Positions 24,586-32,623 of a stretch of DNA of 64,000 nt are shown here, in pieces. Below the pieces are notes generated by a model. That model was given only the letters and a program-made list of their open reading frames with translations. It was not told the DNA's origin and did no database searches. Source of the stretch: an uncultured Mucilaginibacter sp. Lineage in GTDB: Bacteria > Bacteroidota > Bacteroidia > Sphingobacteriales > Sphingobacteriaceae. Position numbers and translations under genes: made by a program. Every line of letters begins with the position of its first letter. Positions within the stretch are counted from its first letter, which is position 1. Location of the stretch: positions 359,973 through 423,972 of the forward strand of contig NZ_CAJYGQ010000013.1 in assembly GCF_913773635.1 (NCBI RefSeq), read 5' to 3'.

Positions 24586-25326
24586 CTACTCTTTAATAAT
24601 TTGTAGCGGACTGATTTTTCGCATGCGATAACAGTTCATGGCTGTTTCGCCTAATTGGGCAATGAGTTTGTAATTGGCAATAGCACCCACGGCCGCACCT
24701 ATAACAGGTAACAGCTGTGCCAGCTTGGCCAGGTCAATATAATCGCGGTACTCCTGCTGAAATATGCGCCAGTCAAGCTCATCCGCATTATCGGGCAAAG
24801 AGCCGCTGTAGCCTTGCCAGCCTGCCATCAGCTCATACACCTCATTACGCCGCTGCTGGCTCGAAAATGCTAATTGAAAAATATAGAGTATATACAAACG
24901 CTCTTTGTAATCTTTTACGTCATGGCCATACAACGCTGCTATTTCAAACAACAGTTTTAATTTAATGCCTATCAGTATCGGAAAATCGGCCATGCCCATT
25001 AAAAAGCCGCCTGCACCGGTGACCGCTCCTTCTACGGTTGCGGTGTTGCGGTAGGTCTCTATTTTTTGCCTTACCAACGACTCTCGTAACTGCAGGGGTG
25101 TATTGGGTTTGGGAGACGTGGAGGTTGTATACTTGGCACCAAACAGCACGGCTTTTATCATTTTTTCGATAGCGGTGGTAATTGCCACATGTACTTTATC
25201 AGGAATAAGGTCATTTATTTTAGTTTGCACAGTTTTAGATACCTTATCGGTAAACGAAGGCTTTTTTTGCATACGGTGCTGCCAAAACTGGAGCTCGATG
25301 TTTGCCTGTTGTTCGTAGCTTGTCAT
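24586..25326 (-). CDS. EcsC-family protein
   Basis: A 246-residue protein of the EcsC family, named after a Bacillus gene linked to the EcsAB transporter; its biochemical role is not known. The family core is recognisable as GGFLMGMADFPILIGIKLKLL, followed by EIAALYGHDVKDYKERLYIL, and near the end PVIGAAVGAIANYKLIAQLG (cores ADFPILIGIKLK and VIGAAVGAIANY). A hydrophobic glycine-rich centre suggests membrane association. It stands alone, convergent with the HMA/MauE gene, and has a 388-base non-coding region upstream. Confidence 0.82.
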   Translation of the reverse strand: MTSYEQQANIELQFWQHRMQKKPSFTDKVSKTVQTKINDLIPDKVHVAITTAIEKMIKAVLFGAKYTTSTSPKPNTPLQLRESLVRQKIETYRNTATVEGAVTGAGGFLMGMADFPILIGIKLKLLFEIAALYGHDVKDYKERLYILYIFQLAFSSQQRRNEVYELMAGWQGYSGSLPDNADELDWRIFQQEYRDYIDLAKLAQLLPVIGAAVGAIANYKLIAQLGETAMNCYRMRKISPLQIIKE

Positions 25327-25714
25327 GCAGGTTTGTTATTGTTTAGTAGAATGTTTGATTTCAGACGTTGTAAAACCGTGTTGGTTACACTTTATAACCA
25401 AATTTCATTCCAGTTGTAAGATAAGCAGTACAGCGTCCTCCGGATTTTAATTAAGCCCGAAGCGATAAAGTATACGAAAGTATAAAAATGCGCGGTGGCC
25501 CGCCACAACACCCGGCCGGGAACTGCCTGTTCGGGGATAGGGATTGTTGTGAATAGGCGTTTTTGTTACTTTTGGGGCTATGCTAAAAGTAATAGCCCCC
25601 GCGGCAATGAGCGGTAGAAAAGCGATAAGCTAACGGATAGCATTTGCAAAATCATACCCCTTCAAAAAGATTTCTCCTAACGTCGAAATGACAGTATGGG
25701 CTGGTTTAAGTACC
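25327..25714. other. Non-coding region upstream of the EcsC gene, with structured element
   Basis: This 388-base gap has no supported gene. Bases about 25490-25600 are GC-rich and structured: a perfect 10-base palindrome CCCGGCCGGG at 25511-25520, and TTACTTTT (25566-25573) inverted at 25585-25592. On the plus strand TTG at 25544 lies 20 bases before TACTTTTG at 25567-25574, which fits the Bacteroidota promoter consensus. The 17-codon frame that starts at 25580 has no family resemblance. A family A half-repeat follows at 25665-25693. The element looks like a dispersed intergenic sequence or an untranslated RNA gene; neither is shown. Confidence 0.45.
25665..25693. repeat. Family A half-element, exact inverted copy of 26919-26947
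   Basis: These 29 bases are the exact reverse complement of 26919-26947. They contain AAAAGATTTCTCC and end in TCGAAATGACA, the family A terminus. The element lies 21 bases after the aroC stop, so aroC is flanked by exact inverted repeats. A partner arm within the same gap was not found. Confidence 0.85.
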
Positions 25715-26806
25715 TTACAATTTACTTCCCTTATTCCTTAACCAATGATCGGCCACTACAAGCGCTGCCATGGCCTCTACAATAGGCACAGCGCGTGGAA
25801 CTACGCAAGGGTCGTGGCGGCCTTTGCCTTGTATCTGGGCATTATTGCCTTCGGCGTCGATGGTGTTTTGGTTGGTCATGATGGTGGCCACAGGTTTAAA
25901 GGCAACCTTAAACTCAATAGGCATACCATTGCTGATACCGCCTTGTATACCTCCCGAAAAATTGGTGAGCGTTTTTACGCTGCCGTCCGGTTCTTTTGCA
26001 AAAATATCATTATGCTCTGAGCCCAGCATTTCGCTGCCGGTAAAACCCGAACCATATTCAAAACCATGCACAGCGTTAATACTCAGCATAGCCTTGCCCA
26101 AATCGGCGTGTAGTTTGTCAAAAACAGGTTCGCCCAGGCCAACCGGGCAATTGGTAACGGTACAGCTTACTTTGCCACCAATGGTATCGCCTTGCTTGCG
26201 TATCTCATCAATGCGGGCAATCATCTCCTCGGCAGTGGCTGGATCAGCACAGCGTACAATATTAGCTTCGCGAATAGCTTCAAACTCCTTCGCGCTGGTG
26301 ATGCTGATATTTGGCGCATCTATTTTGCCTACACTGCTTACATGAGCTAATACTTCAATGCCTTGTGTTTTAAGTAACAGTTTTGCAATAGCACCTGCGG
26401 CAACGCGTGCAGCAGTTTCGCGGGCTGATGAACGACCTCCTCCCCTATGATCACGGATGCCGTACTTCGTGAAGTACGTATAATCGGCATGTGAAGGACG
26501 GAAAACATCGGTATTGTGGCTGTAATCTTTACTACGCTGATCTTCGTTAGGAATGAGCATGGCAATAGGCGTACCGGTAGTTTTACCTTCAAACGTACCC
26601 GAAAGGATTTGTACGGTATCGGCCTCTTTGCGCTGGGTAGTTATTTTTGACTGACCGGGCTTGCGCTTATCCAGTTCGGCCTGTATAAATTCAATATCAA
26701 TGGATAAACCTGCGGGGCAACCGTCTACAATTACGCCAATGGCCACGCCGTGCGATTCGCCAAAAGTGGTTATTCTGAATAATTGTCCGAAAGAGTTGCC
26801 TGCCAT
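25715..26806 (-). CDS. aroC: Chorismate synthase
   Basis: AroC makes chorismate from EPSP with reduced FMN as cofactor, the last shared step of aromatic biosynthesis. The 363-residue protein starts at ATG 26806 and shows the signatures GESHGVAIGVIVDGCPAGL, DYTYFTKYGIRDHRGGGRSSARETAARVAAGAIA (core RDHRGGGRSSARETAARVA), GFEYGSGF and RHDPCVVPRAVPIVEAMAA (core GRHDPCVVPRA), which hold the conserved histidines and arginines. Length is normal. It is monocistronic and sits between family A repeats on both sides. Confidence 0.97.
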   Translation of the reverse strand: MAGNSFGQLFRITTFGESHGVAIGVIVDGCPAGLSIDIEFIQAELDKRKPGQSKITTQRKEADTVQILSGTFEGKTTGTPIAMLIPNEDQRSKDYSHNTDVFRPSHADYTYFTKYGIRDHRGGGRSSARETAARVAAGAIAKLLLKTQGIEVLAHVSSVGKIDAPNISITSAKEFEAIREANIVRCADPATAEEMIARIDEIRKQGDTIGGKVSCTVTNCPVGLGEPVFDKLHADLGKAMLSINAVHGFEYGSGFTGSEMLGSEHNDIFAKEPDGSVKTLTNFSGGIQGGISNGMPIEFKVAFKPVATIMTNQNTIDAEGNNAQIQGKGRHDPCVVPRAVPIVEAMAALVVADHWLRNKGSKL

Positions 26807-26865
26807 GGTGTATGATTATAGATTACAGAATCAAGAATATAGATTGGGCAAATATGTGATTTTTG

Positions 26866-26914
26866 TCTGAATCAGAATTTACAGGATTAAAGAATTTGCA
26901 GAATTTATAAAATC
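26866..26914. repeat. Family C AT-rich repeat, copy 1
   Basis: The segment AATCAGAATTTACAG at 26871-26885 matches 28496-28510 at 14 of 15 bases, and both continue in CAGAATT-type direct repeats. Both copies lie beside minus-strand genes in intergenic DNA. Confidence 0.5.
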
Positions 26915-26918
26915 CCTT

Positions 26919-27006
26919 TGTCATTTCGACGTTAGGAGAAATCTTTTCGGATGTGCATGTTTAAACACCTCTTCGAAAAGATTTCCCGTTATCACTCGAA
27001 ATGACA
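26919..27006. repeat. Family A palindromic repeat, copy 3 (full length)
   Basis: TGTCATTTCGA at 26919-26929 is inverted as TCGAAATGACA at 26996-27006, and AGAAATCTTTTCG is mirrored by CGAAAAGATTTC inside. The result is a long imperfect hairpin of about 88 bases. The left arm is an exact inverted match to 25665-25693. Confidence 0.85.
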
Positions 27007-27116
27007 GTGAGGAGTGGTGATTAATTAGTGAAAGACAGGCTAATATAAAGATTGCTTTGTTCCTCGCTATTATTTATCTCACAACCACTCATTTCACTAA
27101 CTCACGCCCTCACTCA

Positions 27117-28478
27117 TCAAAGCGATATCGCGTTTATAATATCAAACTGAGTAATAATTTCAATCCTGCCGCGCTCATCCTCTACCAGTACGGCTATGTT
27201 TTCTTTGTTTATCAGGGTCGATATCTTATCTATCGAGGTGTTCAAATCAACAAACGGGAACGGCGTAGTGGTGATGGTTTGAACGGGTTGCGATTTTAGC
27301 GATGGATTTTCGAGTAAAGCATCCAAAATATCGCTTTCCGTTACCTTACCTATTACCATGCCTTTTTGAGTAACAGGTATTTGTGAAATATTCAGAGACT
27401 TTATTACGTTGATAGCTTCCAAAACAGTTTTTTCGCTATCAATGGTCACGATCTCCGGATTGTCTTTTTTGCGGATAATATCGCGGGCGGTCAGTTTATC
27501 ATCTTTCAGGAAACCGCGCTCGCGTAACCAGTCTTCGTTGTACATTTTGCCCAGGTAGCGTGTACCATGATCAGGGAAGATGATCACAACAACGTCGCCT
27601 TCTTTAAAACGGTCTTTCATTTGCAGGGTGCCTGCAACGGCCGAACCTGTAGAGTTACCTGCAAAAATTCCTTCCTGCATGGCTATCTGACGGGTCATGA
27701 GAGCGGCATCCTTATCGGTTACTTTTTCAAAATGATCAATCAGGCTAAAATCCACGTTTTGCGGTAGGAAATCTTCTCCTATACCTTCGGTTATGTACGG
27801 GTAAATTTCGTTCTTATCGAAGATGCCGGTTTCTTTATACTTTTTGAATACCGAACCATAAGTATCAATGCCCAACACCTGAATGTTCGGGTTCTTCTCC
27901 TTTAGATATCTTGCAGTACCTGATATTGTACCGCCTGTACCTACACCCACTACCAGATGTGTTATTTTACCTTCGGTTTGTTCCCAAATTTCGGGACCGG
28001 TTTGCTCGTAATGAGCCTGCGAGTTTGAAAGGTTATCATACTGATTAGGTTTCCATGAATTAGGAACCTCACGCTCTAACCGCGATGATACAGAATAGTA
28101 GGAACGCGGATCTTCGGGATCAACGTTTGTTGGGCACACAATTACCTCGGCACCAAAGGCGCGCAGGGCATCAAACTTTTCTTTTGATTGTTTATCGGTG
28201 CTGGTAAAAATACACTTGTAGCCTTTAATAACCGCAGCAATAGCCAGGCCCATACCGGTATTGCCCGAGGTTCCTTCAATGATGGTCCCCCCCGGTTTAA
28301 GGCGACCGTCTCTCTCCGCATCCTCAATCATTTTCAAAGCCATACGGTCTTTGATAGAGTTACCAGGGTTGGTAGTCTCTATCTTAGCCAGTACAGTGGC
28401 TTTAATGTCTTTAGTTATTTTGTTAAGCTTAACCATTGGTGTGTTACCAATAGTTTCCAGTATATTATTACTCCACAT
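27117..28478 (-). CDS. Cystathionine beta-synthase-type PLP enzyme with CBS domains
   Basis: This pyridoxal-phosphate enzyme of the cysteine synthase/CBS family has 453 residues. Residues 1-320 form the catalytic fold: PLP lysine in NPGNSIKDRMAL, EGTSGNTGMGLA and the phosphate cup GVGTGGTISGTARYLK. Residues about 335-453 form a pair of CBS regulatory modules (SLNISQIPVTQKGMVIGKVTESDIL). It most likely condenses serine with homocysteine, or makes cysteine; the tandem CBS domains favour cystathionine beta-synthase. A minus-strand TAACTTTG at 28489-28496 fits a -7 box just upstream of the ATG. No partner lyase is adjacent. Confidence 0.88.
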   Translation of the reverse strand: MWSNNILETIGNTPMVKLNKITKDIKATVLAKIETTNPGNSIKDRMALKMIEDAERDGRLKPGGTIIEGTSGNTGMGLAIAAVIKGYKCIFTSTDKQSKEKFDALRAFGAEVIVCPTNVDPEDPRSYYSVSSRLEREVPNSWKPNQYDNLSNSQAHYEQTGPEIWEQTEGKITHLVVGVGTGGTISGTARYLKEKNPNIQVLGIDTYGSVFKKYKETGIFDKNEIYPYITEGIGEDFLPQNVDFSLIDHFEKVTDKDAALMTRQIAMQEGIFAGNSTGSAVAGTLQMKDRFKEGDVVVIIFPDHGTRYLGKMYNEDWLRERGFLKDDKLTARDIIRKKDNPEIVTIDSEKTVLEAINVIKSLNISQIPVTQKGMVIGKVTESDILDALLENPSLKSQPVQTITTTPFPFVDLNTSIDKISTLINKENIAVLVEDERGRIEIITQFDIINAISL

Positions 28479-28494
28479 AATTAGTAGACAAAGT

Positions 28495-28554
28495 TAATCA
28501 GAATTTTCAGAATTAATGAACTTACAGAATCCAGTTCAATCTTGTAATTCTGAT
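28495..28554. repeat. Family C AT-rich repeat, copy 2
   Basis: It begins AATCAGAATTTTCAG at 28496-28510, near-identical to the copy at 26871. It continues with CAGAATCC and an inverted piece GTAATTCTGAT, giving a weak palindrome in the 101-base gap between pabC and the CBS-type gene. Confidence 0.5.
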
Positions 28555-28579
28555 AGGGTTGAATTCGGCAACTTCTGAT

Positions 28580-29419
28580 TCAGACCAATTTATTCAGCTC
28601 ATCAATCAATATTTTGCTCAACCCATTGAAATAACGTTTAATACCGTAGCCTATTACCCATTGTATACCTCGTGTTGCATTGGTAATAAATACTTCATCA
28701 GCCTGGTGAAGTATGTCGGGGTTAATTTGAGCTTCGGTTACAGGTATTTCGAGCGAAATGCATAAGTCGATGATTTTTTTACGCATTATACCGGCTACAC
28801 AGCCTTCGCTTAAGGCTGGTGTATATAAGTGCTCGTTATACCATACAAACACGTTTGAGCTTATGGTTTCGCATAAAAAACCTTGCTGATTTAAGATGAA
28901 TACCTCATCCAGTTTATGCTGGTTTTTGTATAGGCCTGCCATTACGTAAGGCAATGCATTACAGGTTTTATAATTAGAAAGGAAATTTACCGGCTTGGTA
29001 AGCTCAGTATAAACATCCATAATTAAGCCTTTTTGGTTAAGGCGGTAACCTGAGGTTTCCTCGGGTACCAGCTCCAAACACCAACCCGATTTATTATCGT
29101 CGGGCGTGTAAAGTCCGCCGGCATCGCGGTATACCGTAAGCCTTAAACGGCCGTTTTTTGCTTTGTTCCAAGTTGCAAGTTCCTCGGCTTTTTCTTTTAA
29201 AAACCAGGCATCAAGCAGGCTGTAACCTTCCAGCTTCAAAACTTTCATACCATTTTGCAGGCGATCGGCATGCATGTCGGCAAATTTAAGCTGACCATTA
29301 ATCAGCCTCATACTCTCAAACAAACCGTCGCCGTACCTGAATGCACGGTTATTTAACGGTATTATAGCGCTATCGGCCGCTAAAAGCTGACCATTAAAAT
29401 TTACAAAAAGAGGCATCAT
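28580..29419 (-). CDS. pabC: Aminotransferase class IV, probable aminodeoxychorismate lyase
   Basis: A 279-residue fold-type IV PLP enzyme. NRAFRYGDGLFESMR is the N-terminal family signature. The PLP lysine lies in LSNYKTCNALPYVMAG, and ETISSNVFVW near residue 190 binds the phosphate of PLP. Length and the short loop pattern fit 4-amino-4-deoxychorismate lyase better than branched-chain or D-amino-acid transaminases, but substrate cannot be fixed from sequence. It converts ADC to p-aminobenzoate for folate; a PabB is encoded at 45048-46316 in this window, supporting the pathway, though the two are far apart. Confidence 0.75.
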   Translation of the reverse strand: MMPLFVNFNGQLLAADSAIIPLNNRAFRYGDGLFESMRLINGQLKFADMHADRLQNGMKVLKLEGYSLLDAWFLKEKAEELATWNKAKNGRLRLTVYRDAGGLYTPDDNKSGWCLELVPEETSGYRLNQKGLIMDVYTELTKPVNFLSNYKTCNALPYVMAGLYKNQHKLDEVFILNQQGFLCETISSNVFVWYNEHLYTPALSEGCVAGIMRKKIIDLCISLEIPVTEAQINPDILHQADEVFITNATRGIQWVIGYGIKRYFNGLSKILIDELNKLV

Positions 29420-29439
29420 TGATTAAGAGTAACAAAGAA

Positions 29440-30483
29440 TCAGGCGTTTTGCTCTACCGTGGCTGCAATATATTTACGCCATTTTTGTAGAACGGCTTCA
29501 AAATCATCAGGTAAGGGAGCCTCAAAATTAATATATTTACGAGTAGTGGGATGAACAAAACCCAACGTTTGCGCATGCAGTGCCTGGCGCGGAATCAGTT
29601 CAAAACAGTTTTCAATAAACTGTTTGTATTTGTTAAAGGTAGTACCTTTCAAAATTTTGTCGCCCCCGTAAGTGGCATCACTAAATAACGGATGACCAAT
29701 ATGCTTCATATGGGCTCTTATCTGGTGCGTGCGCCCGGTTTCAAGCTGGCATTCAATTAGGGTAACATAGCCAAAACGCTCCAACACCTTATAATGAGTA
29801 ACCGACCATTTGCCTTTTTCCTCGCTATCATAAATACTCATAACGCGCCTGTCGGCCACGCTGCGGTTTATGTAGCCGGTTACGGTGCCGTCATGCTCTA
29901 AATCTCCCCATACCAATGCAACATACTTACGGGTAATAGTGTGCTCAAAAAACTGACGCGCAAGCCAGGCCATAGCGCGTTCATTTTTACTGATAAGCAG
30001 CAAGCCCGATGTATCCTTATCAATACGATGCACCAGCCCCGGCCGGCCGTCATTACCCGGCAGTGTAGGCAATTGCTGAAAATGATATACCAATCCGTTA
30101 ACCAGCGTACCCGTGTAGTTATTATAACCAGGATGTACAACCAAACCCGGCGGCTTATTAATAACCAGTACATCGTTATCCTCGTAAGCAATATTAAGCG
30201 GAATATTTTCGGGGTATACTTCAGTATCACGCGGCGGGTGCGGTAAAACCACCGATATCACGTCTAATGGCTTTACTTTGTAGCTTGATTTGGCTTGCTT
30301 TTCGTTTACAAGCACGTTACCCAACTCAATAGCATTTTGAATACGGTTGCGTGAGGCGTTTTCAAGCTTATGCATCAAAAATTTATCAATACGCAGCAGT
30401 GACTGGCCTTTGTCAACCACTATGCGCATGTGTTCAAATAAATCCTGCTCTTCTGCCTCGTTCAAAATACTATCTGTAGCCAT
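29440..30483 (-). CDS. rluD: RluD-family ribosomal RNA pseudouridine synthase
   Basis: This enzyme isomerises uridines of 23S rRNA; RluD targets helix 69. The 347-residue product has an N-terminal S4 domain (LLRIDKFLMHKLENASRNRIQNAIELGNVLVN). The synthase domain carries the catalytic Asp in HRIDKDTSGLLLI and the RTHQIRAHMKHIGHPLFSDATYGG segment (cores HRIDKDTSGL and RTHQIRAHM). I use the ATG at 30483, because the 11 extra residues of the longer frame are unlike the family. It starts 21 bases after the pabC gene's start region on the same strand, so a two-gene unit with pabC downstream is plausible. Confidence 0.92.
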   Translation of the reverse strand: MATDSILNEAEEQDLFEHMRIVVDKGQSLLRIDKFLMHKLENASRNRIQNAIELGNVLVNEKQAKSSYKVKPLDVISVVLPHPPRDTEVYPENIPLNIAYEDNDVLVINKPPGLVVHPGYNNYTGTLVNGLVYHFQQLPTLPGNDGRPGLVHRIDKDTSGLLLISKNERAMAWLARQFFEHTITRKYVALVWGDLEHDGTVTGYINRSVADRRVMSIYDSEEKGKWSVTHYKVLERFGYVTLIECQLETGRTHQIRAHMKHIGHPLFSDATYGGDKILKGTTFNKYKQFIENCFELIPRQALHAQTLGFVHPTTRKYINFEAPLPDDFEAVLQKWRKYIAATVEQNA

Positions 30484-30547
30484 TGGCACAAAAATAAGGC
30501 TTTTTTTGACCGCCAATGTTCAGGTAAAATTTTTATTACATTTACAT

Positions 30548-31603
30548 ATGAAAAAATCCCTAATCATAACTGTTACAACTATTTGTGTACTCAATTTAAG
30601 TGCAAAAGCACAGGATGGTATTTCACAATTATTAAAATCGGCACCTGGCGATGCCAATAAATTACTTAATGCCTATGCCGATCCGCTTTTCAAAGGCTTT
30701 GGTACCGGGCTTAATAACGGCTGGACAAACACCGCGAAAACAAAAGGACTTCTTAGATTTGATTTGCGGATTTCGGCATCAGGTGTGTTTGTACCCACCG
30801 CCGACAAAAGCTTTGATGTAACCAAAATTGGCCTTTCCAGTAACACACGCTTAAAAGCAGGATCACCTGCCTTTACGCCCACTATTGGTGGTGAAAAAGG
30901 CGCTACTCCGGCAACACTTGAACTATATTCAGACAATGGATTGAAAGTTGATGAGTTTACACTTCCAAAGCGTGTAACGCCTGTTGTACCTGCTCCGCAA
31001 TTACAATTAACGGTTGGCCTTATAAAGCACACTGATGTAACCCTTAGGTTTATTCCTAAAACTAAGCTGAGCGATAATGTAGGCTCAGTAGGGATGGTAG
31101 GTTTCGGCTTGAAGCACAACATCATGGAAGATATTTTTGGCGGTGTAGGCGGCAAACTGGTACCCTTTGACCTGGCACTGGCAGCAGGTTATACCCGCTT
31201 TAATTATATGTTGCCTTTGGAGGTACGCCCCAGCGGCAACCGTTTACCCGAGCCAGCAAGCGCAGGGAAAACCGACTTTTCTAACCAACGCCTGGAAGGC
31301 CATTTCAACGGCTTTAACCTGCAGGCACTCTTCTCAAAAAAACTTTCGGTTTTTACACCATTTGCTGCTGTGGGCTATAACACCGCCAAAACAAATGTAG
31401 GGTTGTTAGGAAACTTTCCGGTTACCAGTGGCTTGGCTACCTACACCGTTTACACCGATCCCATCTCCATCAATAAAACCAGCATTAATGATGTGAAGGT
31501 TGATGTTGGCTTCCAACTTCAACTTGGCTTTTTCAACTTCTACACTTCGGGCAGCTTAGCCAAATATAAATCGGTTAACGCAGGTATAGGTTTTGGGTGG
31601 TAA
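30548..31603 (+). CDS. DUF6588-family secreted protein
   Basis: A 351-residue protein with a signal peptide (VLNLSAKAQ) that then reads DGISQLLKSAPGDANKLLNAYADPLFKGFGTGLNNGW, the start typical of DUF6588 proteins of Bacteroidota (core DANKLLNAYADPLFKGFG). The rest alternates hydrophobic and polar residues and ends in F-x-F-G-W, so an outer-membrane beta-barrel is likely. Function is not known. The ATG at 30548 directly precedes the signal peptide; the longer frame overlaps the RluD start and is not used. It is divergent from rluD and nine bases before the PLP gene. Confidence 0.8.
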   Translation: MKKSLIITVTTICVLNLSAKAQDGISQLLKSAPGDANKLLNAYADPLFKGFGTGLNNGWTNTAKTKGLLRFDLRISASGVFVPTADKSFDVTKIGLSSNTRLKAGSPAFTPTIGGEKGATPATLELYSDNGLKVDEFTLPKRVTPVVPAPQLQLTVGLIKHTDVTLRFIPKTKLSDNVGSVGMVGFGLKHNIMEDIFGGVGGKLVPFDLALAAGYTRFNYMLPLEVRPSGNRLPEPASAGKTDFSNQRLEGHFNGFNLQALFSKKLSVFTPFAAVGYNTAKTNVGLLGNFPVTSGLATYTVYTDPISINKTSINDVKVDVGFQLQLGFFNFYTSGSLAKYKSVNAGIGFGW

Positions 31604-31612
31604 CTTTACTGC

Positions 31613-32500
31613 ATGAAGTTTGACTTGGAAATATTCAGCCCGGTTGATGCCTGGCAGCATCCGCTGTTTGCACAAAAAGGGCTGAATGTTTTTATTAAGC
31701 GCGATGATATGATACATCCGCTTATATCGGGTAATAAATGGCGTAAGCTTAAATACACACTCCAAAAGGCTCATTCGCTTGGTAAAATGCACCTGGTTAC
31801 ATTTGGCGGAGCCTTTTCCAATCATTTGCTGGCTACTGCATCAGCAGCGGCAAAGTTTGGCTTTAAATGTACCGCATTTGTACGTGGTGAGGATGTGCAA
31901 AACGACACCCTGTTTTTATGCCGCCTGCATGGCATGAAGCTAATATTTACCAACAGGGATTCCTACCGTAACAAAACGCAACTTTTTGAAGAACACTTTG
32001 GCGATGACAAAGCTGCCTATTTCATTGATGAAGGTGGCGCATGTGCCGAAGGTGTGCAGGGCTGCGCCGAACTAATAAGTGAATTACCGTTGGTTTATCA
32101 ACATATATTTTGTGCTTGCGGAACCGGAACAACCGCCGCCGGCATTATTAAGGGGCTATATGAGAACCTATTACCAACACACTTTCACGCAATCCCTGTT
32201 TTAAAAAATGGTGGCTTTATGCGCGATGAAATTAATCGCTTCCTTAATTTCGATGCAGATTATAACCTGCATACTGACTATCATTTTGGCGGCTACGCCA
32301 AAACTACGCCCGATTTAGTTGACTTTTTGCAAAGTTTTACATCGTCAACCGGCATATTGATAGAACCTGTTTACACCGCAAAAATGCTGTATGCTTTGCT
32401 TGATTTGGCTGCTAAAGATGCCTTTGAGCCAGGCAGCAACATACTGGCTATTCACAGTGGTGGACTTTTCGGACTGCTGGGAATGAAAAAGAAGTTTTAA
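31613..32500 (+). CDS. 1-aminocyclopropane-1-carboxylate deaminase / D-cysteine desulfhydrase-like
   Basis: A PLP enzyme of fold-type II, 295 residues. The PLP lysine lies in ISGNKWRKLKYTL, FGGAFSNHLLATA is the substrate loop, and ACGTGTTAAGIIKGL binds the PLP phosphate. Homologues act on ACC or on D-cysteine; most bacterial members of this length are D-cysteine desulfhydrases, so the ACC activity is not implied. It lies ten bases after the DUF6588 gene on the same strand and probably shares its transcript. Confidence 0.82.
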   Translation: MKFDLEIFSPVDAWQHPLFAQKGLNVFIKRDDMIHPLISGNKWRKLKYTLQKAHSLGKMHLVTFGGAFSNHLLATASAAAKFGFKCTAFVRGEDVQNDTLFLCRLHGMKLIFTNRDSYRNKTQLFEEHFGDDKAAYFIDEGGACAEGVQGCAELISELPLVYQHIFCACGTGTTAAGIIKGLYENLLPTHFHAIPVLKNGGFMRDEINRFLNFDADYNLHTDYHFGGYAKTTPDLVDFLQSFTSSTGILIEPVYTAKMLYALLDLAAKDAFEPGSNILAIHSGGLFGLLGMKKKF

Positions 32501-32504
32501 GCTC

Positions 32505-32612
32505 AGACACGAGAGGTAAGAGCCAAGAGCTAGGACTTAAAATAACACATTCGTATGACCTATGTCTGTTTATCTTGTTTCCTGGCTCTTGTTTCTTGCC
32601 TCTGGCTTCCCT
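32505..32612. repeat. Family B purine/pyrimidine repeat, copy 1 (inverted arms)
   Basis: The left arm GAGAGGTAAGAGCCAAGAGC (from 32511) is an imperfect inverted copy of the right arm TGGCTCTTGTTTCTTGCCTC (from 32583). The arms are separated by about 45 bases and end beside the lysine aminotransferase ATG. Similar AGAGCCAAGA/TCTTGGCTCT tracts occur at 34614-34735 and 38937-39105. Confidence 0.6.
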
Positions 32613-32623
32613 AAGTTTGTTAT

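Larger units (their letters stand above)
26807..27116. other. Repeat-filled intergenic region upstream of aroC
   Basis: The 310-base gap between aroC and the cystathionine beta-synthase gene is largely repeat: family C at 26866-26914 and a full family A palindrome at 26919-27006. No gene is supported. The aroC promoter should lie at 26807-26865; a minus-strand CATATTTG near 26850 is one base off the -7 consensus. Confidence 0.55.

Noticed and set aside
25580..25633. 17-codon frame after the promoter-like element
   Set aside because: No codon run typical of a leader peptide, and no gene follows in the same direction within the gap, so it cannot be an attenuator leader.
25770..26345. Plus-strand open frame of 191 codons inside aroC
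   Set aside because: It is antisense to a clear chorismate synthase, has Ser/Pro/Ile-rich composition typical of shadow frames, and shows no domain.
30673..31155. Minus-strand open frame of 160 codons inside the DUF6588 gene
   Set aside because: Antisense to a gene with a signal peptide and family motif; composition is Pro/Thr/Ser-rich and no motif is seen.
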